From assembly GCA_021827255.1 (NCBI GenBank), contig JAKAWO010000016.1, positions 1 through 19,231 on the forward strand: 19,231 nucleotides of DNA, read 5' to 3'. The position numbers and the translations under genes were made by a program. The notes under the pieces are model-generated. The model saw nothing but the letters and a program-made list of their open reading frames with translations. It ran no database searches and was not told the DNA's origin. This document shows positions 1 through 5,928 of this stretch, piece by piece (the stretch's first letter is position 1; every line of letters begins with the position of its first letter). Source of the stretch: Acidobacteriota bacterium (GTDB taxonomy: Bacteria; Acidobacteriota; Terriglobia; UBA7540).

Positions 1-988
1 CGTCGAGGGCAAACCCCAGGTCGGTATAGTTCGTGCCTGCCACCGACTGAATTTCCGGCAGTCCATCCTCCAAAACCCGAATCATGGGAGAGGCGGCATA
101 AAAATCGCGATAGAGCTCACGCACCCATTCCAGCGGCCGAAAATCCGCCAGACGCACATAGATCGTGCTCAGAATGCCGCGAGCGATGGGCAGCAGGTGC
201 GGAGTGAACGTGAAGCGATCCGCCTCCAGGCCCAGCGCCTCGAGCATTTCCGGAATATGACGATGTGAAAACAGAGCGTAGGCGCGGCAATTCTCATTGA
301 CCTCGACAAAATGAAGCTGGTCACTGGGAGCGCGGCCGGCCCCGCTCGCTCCGGATTTGGAGTCGGAAATGACGGGCGCCGAAGGGTCCAGCCACCCGGC
401 CCGCACGAGCGGCGCCAATCCGAGAATCACCGAACTGGCGTAGCAGCCCGGATTGGCCACCAAGCGGGCCTTGCGAATTGCCGCCGCATTCAATTCTGTG
501 ATGCCGTAAACGGCCTCTCGGAGTTCCTCCGGAGCCCGGTGCTCAAACCCATACCAATGCGGATAGGCCGCGGCATCCCTCAGCCGGAATGCGGCGCTCA
601 GGTCAATGACTCGCAGGCCGCGTTGGAGAAGCGGTGGGGCCAGTTCGTGCGCGGTCTCGTGGGGTGTGGCGAGAAATGCCAGATCAACCTCGCCGGGAAC
701 CAGCCGCTCCGCGTCGAGCGGCTCGCAAAGGGCCGAGAACCTGCCGCGCAGCATGGGGTGCGACTGGCCGATGGCGTATGGTTTCCGACCGTCGCGACCG
801 GAAGACATCAGGCGCGTCACGCGGACATAAGGGTGGCGAGCCAGAAGCGCCAGCAGCTCGCGCCCCGCATAGCCCGTCGCCCCCACGACGGCCGCTCGGA
901 CGACCGCTGCGCTCCCAGCCGCTCCGCTTCCCGATGCCTGTGTCTCAACTGCCGCGCCCAACCCTCTTTCTCCAACGCCCCGCCACAT
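1..988 (-). CDS. argC: N-acetyl-gamma-glutamyl-phosphate reductase (3' end off the window)
   Basis: This enzyme reduces N-acetylglutamyl 5-phosphate to the semialdehyde with NADPH, the third step of arginine synthesis in the cytoplasm. The reverse-strand translation shows the nucleotide-binding motif AVVGATGYAGREL (about residues 33-45) and the catalytic-cysteine motif ANPGCYASS, with Cys182 in this numbering. It then reads SHRHIPEM and TFTPHLLPIARGILST, all typical of ArgC. About 329 codons are visible; the family is usually 340-350 residues, so only a short C-terminus lies off the left edge. The ATG at 988 gives an unusual Ala/Gly-rich head of about 30 residues before the Rossmann fold. A GTG or other start nearer residue 30 is possible, so the start is less sure than the identity. 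It diverges from the AI-2E-family gene at 1159, and other arg genes may lie beyond the edge. Confidence 0.95.
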   Translation of the reverse strand, partial: MWRGVGERGLGAAVETQASGSGAAGSAAVVRAAVVGATGYAGRELLALLARHPYVRVTRLMSSGRDGRKPYAIGQSHPMLRGRFSALCEPLDAERLVPGEVDLAFLATPHETAHELAPPLLQRGLRVIDLSAAFRLRDAAAYPHWYGFEHRAPEELREAVYGITELNAAAIRKARLVANPGCYASSVILGLAPLVRAGWLDPSAPVISDSKSGASGAGRAPSDQLHFVEVNENCRAYALFSHRHIPEMLEALGLEADRFTFTPHLLPIARGILSTIYVRLADFRPLEWVRELYRDFYAASPMIRVLEDGLPEIQSVAGTNYTDLGFALD

Positions 989-1016
989 AATATTTATGCG
1001 CAAAGCGCATATTTAT
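986..1016 (-). promoter_or_regulatory. candidate operator at the argC start (two ATATTTAT repeats around a GCGC palindrome)
   Basis: The sequence TATGCGC-AAA-GCGCATA (995-1011) is a perfect 7-bp inverted repeat. It lies between two direct copies of ATATTTAT (990-997 and 1009-1016) spaced 19 bp apart. The left part also reads as the inverted repeat CATAA-TAT-TTATG (986-998), which includes the start codon. AT-rich paired palindromes just downstream of an arg promoter are what ArgR boxes look like in other bacteria, but this is not a clean match to a known ARG box. The same bases could also form a hairpin in the mRNA leader over the ribosome binding site. Confidence 0.4.
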
Positions 1017-1019
1017 AAC

Positions 1020-1049
1020 CTTATAACGAATTGCCCAAGCCTCTGTCAA
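1020..1049 (-). promoter_or_regulatory. sigma-70-type promoter of argC
   Basis: On the minus strand a perfect -35 TTGACA (1044-1049) is followed after 18 bp by TATAAG (1020-1025). Transcription would start near 1013, about 25 nt before the argC ATG at 988, so the leader is short. The spacing and sequence are seen directly; promoter activity is inferred. Confidence 0.6.
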
Positions 1050-1158
1050 GAAAAAACTGTGGGCCCTCCCAAGAATTCTCGCTGCGACAAGCCGCCGACT
1101 TCCAGCAAGTAGAATTTTCCGCCGCGGGGGGCTACAATCACTTGCGCAGGCCACGCCC

Positions 1159-2232
1159 ATGCCCGACACCCGGATTGAGAACCCGTCGGTAACGCGAGCC
1201 GTATCGCTCAGTCTGCGGATTATCGCGGCGGCCATCGTCATCGCCTGTATCAACTACGCCAGCTCGCTGTTCATCACGCTGATCTGCTCCATCTTCATCG
1301 CCTTTGTCCTGGAGCCGGGAGTCAGATTACTGGAAAGAGCGCGCATTCCCCGCTGGCTGGGATCGCTCGCCATGGTGGTGCTGGCGCTGGCGCTGGTGTA
1401 CTTGCTGATTTACGGACTCTATAATCAACTGATCGCCTTCGCTCACGATTTTCCCACCTACGCGGAACCTCTCAAGCGCATGGTCGGGAGTTTCCAAAAG
1501 TGGGTGGGACGAATTCAGCAAAGCACCTCAACGATCATCCCGGCAAGCCCGGAGCCCGGTCTGCCCACGATCCGGCTGCAACAGGGGTCTCCGTGGGCGC
1601 ATTATCTGCTGCGCGGCATCGGCTCCATTTACAGTTTTGCCGTGACGGTGATGTTCATTCCTTTTCTGGTTTTCTTCATGCTGGCCGGCAAAGACCGGAT
1701 CTGGGCCAGTTCGCTGAACCTGTTCCCGCGCGAGCACCGCTATCATGCCGAGGAAGTCATTCACGGAATCGGGCACATGGTGCGGGAATATGTGCTGGGA
1801 AACCTCCTGGTCGCGCTGATTTCGGCGGCTTTGATGACGCCGGTTTTCGGTCTGATCCACCTGCGCTACGCGCTGTTGATGGGTCCGCTCGCTGCCCTTT
1901 TGAGCCTGATCCCTTACCTCGGCGTGGCGCTGGGACTTTTTCCCCCGTTGATGGTCGCCTTGGGAGAATACGCCACGGTGGGGCCGTTTGTGGCGATCGG
2001 TGTGACGGTGACGGTCGTGCACTTTCTGGCCATCAACGTCCTCACTCCCAAGTTAGTGGGCCATCGCGTCAAACTGAACGCGCTGACGGTGACCGTCTCC
2101 TTGATGTTCTGGGCTTGGCTGTGGGGCGGACTTGGCTTGGTGCTGGCGGTGCCTATCACGGCGGCGCTCAAGGCCATCTGCGACAATGTAGAAAAGCTGA
2201 AACCTTGGGGCGCGTGGATGGGGGAGAGCTGA
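1159..2232 (+). CDS. AI-2E/PerM-family (UPF0118) transporter
   Basis: This is a 357-residue integral membrane protein of the AI-2E transporter family (TqsA/YdiK/PerM). Known members export small molecules or act as Na+/H+ antiporters, so the substrate cannot be told from sequence. Hydrophobic segments lie at about residues 18-52, 68-92 and 155-178, followed by a cluster from about 213 to 345. Family marks are PLAALLSLIPYLGV in the central pore region and the C-terminal NVLTPKLVGHRVKLNAL, followed by the Trp/Gly-rich helix WAWLWGGLGLVLAVP. Length and topology are normal for the family. The ATG at 1159 has only a poor ribosome binding site. It stands alone, divergent from argC, and I cannot see a strong promoter in the 170-bp gap on this strand. 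Confidence 0.9.
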   Translation: MPDTRIENPSVTRAVSLSLRIIAAAIVIACINYASSLFITLICSIFIAFVLEPGVRLLERARIPRWLGSLAMVVLALALVYLLIYGLYNQLIAFAHDFPTYAEPLKRMVGSFQKWVGRIQQSTSTIIPASPEPGLPTIRLQQGSPWAHYLLRGIGSIYSFAVTVMFIPFLVFFMLAGKDRIWASSLNLFPREHRYHAEEVIHGIGHMVREYVLGNLLVALISAALMTPVFGLIHLRYALLMGPLAALLSLIPYLGVALGLFPPLMVALGEYATVGPFVAIGVTVTVVHFLAINVLTPKLVGHRVKLNALTVTVSLMFWAWLWGGLGLVLAVPITAALKAICDNVEKLKPWGAWMGES

Positions 2233-2305
2233 AGGCTCGCCAAGCGCCTCCGCGCCGCCCCCGGCCTCCCAAATTCCCGCCGCACCAAACCCGTGCCGCG
2301 GCCAC

Positions 2306-2328
2306 CCGGCTCGCAGCCGGTACCCTTT
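2306..2328 (+). terminator. weak terminator-like hairpin after the AI-2E-family gene
   Basis: A perfect 6-bp GC stem CCGGCT-cgc-AGCCGG (2306-2320) is followed by TACCCTTT. The T-run is short and broken by C, so termination would be inefficient; it could equally be a chance hairpin in GC-rich DNA. It sits about 75 bp past the stop codon at 2232. Confidence 0.25.
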
Positions 2329-2437
2329 AAGCCATCCATTCGGAAGTAAATATTTCTCTTGACCTCTACCCCCCCCTCAATGGTATCGTCGCGCCATTCA
2401 CTTGAACCGGGGATTTTGCTTCGCAGGAGGTCATTCC

Positions 2438-2623
2438 ATGCGGCGCCGCTCGGTATCCCTCGTCATTGAGCTTGCGTCCGTTGCGCTTGGTCTCGCGGCT
2501 GTGCCGGTGTTCATGTATCACGCCAAGCGCGCCCGCGCGCAGTCGAGTTCCACACAGAAGCTCCTCGCGCCGACGTCGCCCAGTTCTCCCGCCACGGCAC
2601 CCACCTCGATGACAAAGTTCTGA
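2438..2623 (+). CDS. small hypothetical protein with signal/anchor segment
   Basis: This is a 61-residue protein I do not recognise. The ATG at 2438 is chosen because a strong ribosome binding site, AGGAGGT (2425-2431), sits 6 nt before it. The N-terminus is MRRRSVSLVIELASVALGLAAV: positive residues followed by a hydrophobic run, as in a signal peptide or single membrane anchor. It continues YHAKRARAQ, then a Ser/Thr/Pro-rich tail. A different frame from about 2530 gives an alternative ending, VEFHTEAPRADVAQF and onward to a stop at 2641-2643. That ending looks more protein-like than the Ser/Pro tail, so a single-base frameshift (real or from sequencing) near 2535-2545 is possible. Good translation signals support a real gene; function is unknown. 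Confidence 0.4.
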   Translation: MRRRSVSLVIELASVALGLAAVPVFMYHAKRARAQSSSTQKLLAPTSPSSPATAPTSMTKF

Positions 2624-2643
2624 TCGCCATCAAGGCGCTGTGA

Positions 2644-2939
2644 AACCGCTCCAGACTCCCCCAACGCCCCTTTCGCCCGGAGCGGAACCTCACCAAACCA
2701 GACCTGCGCAGCCTCGCCCCGGCGTGTCGGTGACCTCAGCGGGCGTAATCCTGGTTTAGGTCGTCAATCGTCACTTGCCGCTTATCACTGCCCTTCGGGC
2801 CCGCCGGGCCATGCTGCTGGGATACCCGTTTTCCGGGTCCAGATATTCCCCAGTGTCAAATCGCGGAAGGGTCGCGGGCCAGCGGGCCGCTGACTTTGGC
2901 CAGGGGAGCCTCCTTCGGCCCGGTTGCCGGCATTCAATG
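2644..2939. other. non-coding stretch upstream of the GntR gene
   Basis: I see no convincing gene here. A rightward frame is open from 2775 through to 4445, but its translation before 3351 is Arg/Gly-rich, and the stretch from 2977 to 3354 is clearly coding in the frame of the GntR gene instead. Apart from the promoter at the right end I find no repeat or RNA structure I can defend. Confidence 0.3.
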
Positions 2940-2967
2940 TTGACAACTGTACTAGTATTGCCATACA
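2940..2967 (+). promoter_or_regulatory. promoter and palindromic operator of the gntR-DUF1648 unit
   Basis: A perfect -35 TTGACA (2940-2945) is followed after 16 bp by CATACA (2962-2967), a weak -10. Between them is the 8-bp palindrome TACTAGTA (2950-2957). An operator between -35 and -10 suits autorepression by the GntR protein encoded just downstream. If the -10 is right, transcription starts within a few bases of the ATG at 2977, giving an almost leaderless mRNA; I see no ribosome binding site before that ATG. Elements are seen directly; function is inferred. Confidence 0.5.
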
Positions 2968-2976
2968 CTTGTGCTC

Positions 2977-3354
2977 ATGGACGCCATCATCCAAATCAAT
3001 CCCGCCGACCCGGCGCCCCTCTACGTTCAGATTGCGAACGGCATCAAGGCCCACATCGCTTCCGGACGCCTCGCCGCCAGGGACGCGCTGCCCGGCCTCC
3101 GCGATCTCGCGCAGGACCTGGAAGTAAACCTCAATACGGTCAAGGCGGCCTACGAGCTTCTGGCGGGGCTTGGCTTGGTATACCTGCGCCGCGGAAGCCG
3201 GGCGCGAGTGCGGCGGCCGCCGGTTTCCGTCGCGGCTCAACAGGATTTGCGGCGCGCCCTCGGGAGGTTGTTCGTGGATGCGCGGCTTGCCGGCCTCGAC
3301 CGCAAGGATTTCGTGCGATTGTGCGACGAAGCCGCGAAGGAGGGACTGAAATGA
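2977..3354 (+). CDS. GntR-family transcriptional regulator, YtrA type
   Basis: This is a 125-residue DNA-binding protein with a winged helix-turn-helix (about residues 10-78) and a short C-terminal helical tail, the size and layout of the YtrA subfamily. The hallmarks are PLYVQIANGIKAHIASGRL, the recognition-helix region LPGLRDLAQDLEVNLNTVKA and the wing LGLVYLRRGSRARV. YtrA-type regulators are normally dimeric repressors of the membrane-protein operon they sit in. That fits here because the stop codon overlaps the next gene by ATGA, which implies translational coupling. A GTG at 2971 would add two residues; the ATG at 2977 is preferred because MDAIIQI matches the usual start. Neither start has a visible ribosome binding site. 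The likely target is the TACTAGTA site upstream. Confidence 0.88.
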   Translation: MDAIIQINPADPAPLYVQIANGIKAHIASGRLAARDALPGLRDLAQDLEVNLNTVKAAYELLAGLGLVYLRRGSRARVRRPPVSVAAQQDLRRALGRLFVDARLAGLDRKDFVRLCDEAAKEGLK

Positions 3355-4445
3355 GCCTGGGAGTTTTGATGATGGCGTTTGTGGGACTTGCTCTTTGGAG
3401 CACACCTTTCTGGTTTCGCAAGGATGTGCAGTTCGGTGTGACCATAACGGACAGGCTGGCCGGAGAAATTGTCAAAAGGGTTCGATGGGCGTGGCTTCTG
3501 GCGGAAGCGGTCGTCCTGCTGGGTGGCACCGTGGGCTTTGCCTTCTGGCTCGGCGTCAACCGTCACGGAGCCGCGTGGCCGTTGGTGCAGCTCATCTACG
3601 TTGCTTTCGCTCTCGCTGTCTGGGCCGCGGGCTGGGCTTGGGCTCACACGCGCTTGCTGCACGAGCGCGATCGGGCGTGCGCTGCTCCGTCCAACCCATC
3701 CGCCCCGCGAGAGGCCAGCCTGCGGCCGAGGCGCTTCGTCGAGCATTATTCAGTGGGCGCGGCATTTGCCGCCGCCCTGATTTTGATTGCCTGGTGCGCC
3801 TGGCTGGCGCACGTTTACCCCGAATTGCCGGCGCGAATTGCGGTCCACTTCGACGCCTCGGGTCAGCCCAACGGCTGGGCTTCACACTCCTTCGGCGGCG
3901 TTCTCTTTTTGCCCGGTGTAGGCGTGATTCTCTGGATCATCCTCGACCTGATTGCCTACACCGTCATTCACGCGCGCGTCATCGCCCATTCCGGTCCGGC
4001 GGGCCAGTCCGAACACGCCTACCGGCACTCCGTCCTGCAGTTCTTGCAGTGGATGAAGCCGGTGATGATTCTGTTCCTGGCCTGGGTCCAGGTGACAACG
4101 TTGCTCCCGCAGATTGCGGGCCGCCCGGCCGTCTTCGGCCCCGAGCAAGCTCTGCTGCCTCTGCTCCTCTTTTTCGCTTACATCATTGCCGGCATCGGTT
4201 GGATGGGCCAAGCCCGCATGCGGGAAACCGGCTCCGCCCCCGCCGGCGGAGACATGACCTCCGATGAAAAATGGATGTTTGGCGGCTTGCTCTACTACAA
4301 CACGGCTGACCCCGCCCTGCTGGTTGAGAAGCGTACAGGCCTCGGCTACACGTTCAACATGGCCCGACCCGTGGCTTGGCTGATTCTCCTGTTGATTCTC
4401 GGCTTGGCCCTTCTGCCTGCCCTGCTGCCAAGGCTCTTGCGCTGA
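3351..4445 (+). CDS. DUF1648 / DUF5808 membrane protein
   Basis: This is a 364-residue membrane protein. Hydrophobic segments lie at about residues 3-20, 46-68, 77-97, 133-153, 184-205, 238-253, 267-287 and 342-360. The DUF1648 signature follows the fourth segment as YPELPARIAVHFDASGQPNGW (about 156-176). A C-terminal DUF5808-type motif reads WMFGGLLYYNTADPALLVEK, then RTGLGYTFNMARP (308-340). DUF1648 is also the N-terminal part of SdpI, the Bacillus immunity protein against the SdpC toxin, but most members are uncharacterised. The start overlaps the gntR stop (ATGA). The GntR-plus-membrane-protein pairing suggests a small envelope-stress or toxin-immunity unit; this is inference from layout. 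Confidence 0.8.
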   Translation: MSLGVLMMAFVGLALWSTPFWFRKDVQFGVTITDRLAGEIVKRVRWAWLLAEAVVLLGGTVGFAFWLGVNRHGAAWPLVQLIYVAFALAVWAAGWAWAHTRLLHERDRACAAPSNPSAPREASLRPRRFVEHYSVGAAFAAALILIAWCAWLAHVYPELPARIAVHFDASGQPNGWASHSFGGVLFLPGVGVILWIILDLIAYTVIHARVIAHSGPAGQSEHAYRHSVLQFLQWMKPVMILFLAWVQVTTLLPQIAGRPAVFGPEQALLPLLLFFAYIIAGIGWMGQARMRETGSAPAGGDMTSDEKWMFGGLLYYNTADPALLVEKRTGLGYTFNMARPVAWLILLLILGLALLPALLPRLLR

Positions 4446-4880
4446 GCGCCCTCAGCGGCCCTTGGGCGGCGTCGAAATGGGGATGACTTCGCGCCGGCCG
4501 CGCCGTACTCGACGGTGGATTATCCCGTCAACGCGGTCTTGCCGGGGGCCGTCCCGTTCTGCTCGATTCGCATCCAATATAGCGGCGCGCCGGGAACGCT
4601 GATCGCGCAAGCGGCGAGTGTTAACGCGGCGCAAGACCTGGTCGTGGACGCGCATATGGCCAATGAAGGCGATCGGTGGTCGGGCTCGGGCGCAAACCCG
4701 TGGCGCTTGGACGCCCACACCGAATCCGTTTTGTTCCCCACCAACGAAAGGCCGAAGCCCGCCCGCGTCGGCCTCTCCATCACGGCCGAGAACGTGCATT
4801 ATTATCTGACCTCGCTCGAGCTCGCGCCCTACGAGACGCGGGCGATTGATACTCATCAGTTGCGCGACGCCGCCGGGGCG
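4446..4880 (+). pseudogene. remnant of a conserved hypothetical protein gene
   Basis: Directly after the stop at 4445, in the same frame, the translation becomes protein-like without any start codon. It reads APAAPYSTVDYPVNAVLPG, then FCSIRIQYSGAPGTLIAQ, DLVVDAHMANEG, GSGANPWRLD, VLFPTNE, VHYYLTSLELAPYETRAID and HQLRDA. I associate this pattern with large conserved hypothetical proteins of Acidobacteria. Here both ends are missing: there is no ATG or upstream domain, and after about 4875 the frame runs antisense into thiE with no similarity I know. A GTG at 4515 could serve as a start, but it has no ribosome binding site and lies in mid-domain. I read this as a gene fragment left by recombination or deletion. 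Confidence 0.65.
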
Positions 4881-4896
4881 AACGTTTATTCCAAGC

Positions 4897-5523
4897 TCAA
4901 GGCTTTCGTTCTGGCAAGACCATCGCGCGCAGCTCGCGAACCCGCGCGTCGAGCGAAGCACATTCCTGAAAAAGCCGGATTGCCGCAATCCCGGCAGCGC
5001 CCGCTGCCCAGCAAGCCCGAACCCGATCGAGCGTAATACCGCCGATTGCGAGAACAGGAATTTTAACCCGTGCTGTGGCTTCCCTCAATTTGTCGAGCCC
5101 CAAAGGCGGACCATAAGGGAGCTTGGAGGGAGTCTCGAACACCGGGCCGAACAGAACATAGCTCGCCCCTGCGAACTCAGCGCGAATCGCCTCCTCGAGC
5201 GAATGGCACGAGACGCCCACTCGGAAGCCTTGCGGCACACGGGGACACGCCTCCGCCGCAGGAATGGAGCTTCCACCCAAGTGAATCCCGTGCGCCCCCG
5301 CCGCCAGCGCAACATCCAGGCGATCGTTGACGAGAATCTTGGTCTCGCGGGCTTGCTCGACAGCCGTGGCCGCCAGTCGAAGCAAAGCGCGCGTCGGGAG
5401 GTCCTTTTCGCGGATCTGAATCCAATCCATCCCAGCGTCAATGGCTGACTCGATCCGGCGCTCGAGCGGCTCTGGCTCGACTCCGCGGCGGTCGGTGATG
5501 TAACAAATCAGAAACCTTCCCAA
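4897..5523 (-). CDS. thiE: thiamine phosphate synthase
   Basis: ThiE joins the pyrimidine (HMP-PP) and thiazole (THZ-P) halves into thiamine phosphate on a TIM barrel in the cytoplasm. The 208-residue protein shows the motifs in order: CYITDRR (7-13), WIQIREKDLP (34-43), ILVNDRLDVALAAGAHGIHL (63-82), VSCHSLEEA (104-112), YVLFGPVFETPSK (122-134) and PVLAIGGI (156-163). The length is normal. The start is TTG at 5523, with a moderate AGGG ribosome binding site; I find no better start. The paralogue TenI has a similar fold, but the full set of ThiE phosphate and Mg2+ motifs favours ThiE. It is the last gene of a leftward run behind a membrane protein and a TPR protein. No other thiamine gene is in view and no TPP riboswitch is seen. 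Confidence 0.88.
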   Translation of the reverse strand: MGRFLICYITDRRGVEPEPLERRIESAIDAGMDWIQIREKDLPTRALLRLAATAVEQARETKILVNDRLDVALAAGAHGIHLGGSSIPAAEACPRVPQGFRVGVSCHSLEEAIRAEFAGASYVLFGPVFETPSKLPYGPPLGLDKLREATARVKIPVLAIGGITLDRVRACWAAGAAGIAAIRLFQECASLDARVRELRAMVLPERKP

Positions 5524-5574
5524 CTTGACTCGCCCTTTGAAAGGTAGGTAGCGCGTCCAATGGGCATCAACCAG

Positions 5575-5910
5575 TCACGGCTTTCCTGCGGCGCCCGGGC
5601 GCGGGTGGACCATACCCAGTGACCCGCGCAACCTCCAGATCTCCTGGAAAGCAAGAAAGACGTCCGCCAGGCCGACGCCGGAGATTGCCCCGCGAACGAA
5701 ATAGTCCGTGGAGAGGGCGGAAACCCAGGGGAAGCGGCCGGCAAAGAAGTTCCGGCTCCAGAACGGTACCCAGGGAAGCATAAAGAGGAAGACGCCCATC
5801 TCAAAACAAAAGAGGACGTAAAGGATGGCAAGCCAGCGGTTCATGGGCGGATCTTCGCTTGAAGGAGCGGTCTCAGCCGCCGGGCGCGTGGGCCTTTCTT
5901 GAACGGTCAC
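5575..5910 (-). CDS. small hypothetical membrane protein
   Basis: This is a 111-residue protein of unknown function. A hydrophilic Pro/Glu-rich head (residues 1-22) is followed by a long hydrophobic segment, WLAILYVLFCFEMGVFLFML (26-45), then PWVPFWSRNFFAGRFPW, and a second, weaker membrane segment, AISGVGLADVFLAFQ, at about 74-88. The start is GTG at 5910 with an AGGT ribosome binding site; the ATG at 5844 (MNRWLAIL) is an alternative that would remove the head. It lies 18 bp after the TPR gene and 51 bp before thiE on the same strand, so the three are probably co-transcribed. The aromatic-rich loop between the helices is its most distinctive part. Confidence 0.7.
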   Translation of the reverse strand: MTVQERPTRPAAETAPSSEDPPMNRWLAILYVLFCFEMGVFLFMLPWVPFWSRNFFAGRFPWVSALSTDYFVRGAISGVGLADVFLAFQEIWRLRGSLGMVHPRPGAAGKP

Positions 5911-5928
5911 GGCGACCTCATGGGTTGC

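Noticed and set aside
311..1018. Plus-strand 235-codon frame
   Set aside because: It overlaps argC antisense; the argC motifs on the minus strand explain the region.
2775..3350. Upstream extension of the DUF1648 frame to 556 codons
   Set aside because: The part before 3351 is out of frame with the GntR gene that occupies 2977-3354, and has no protein-like pattern.
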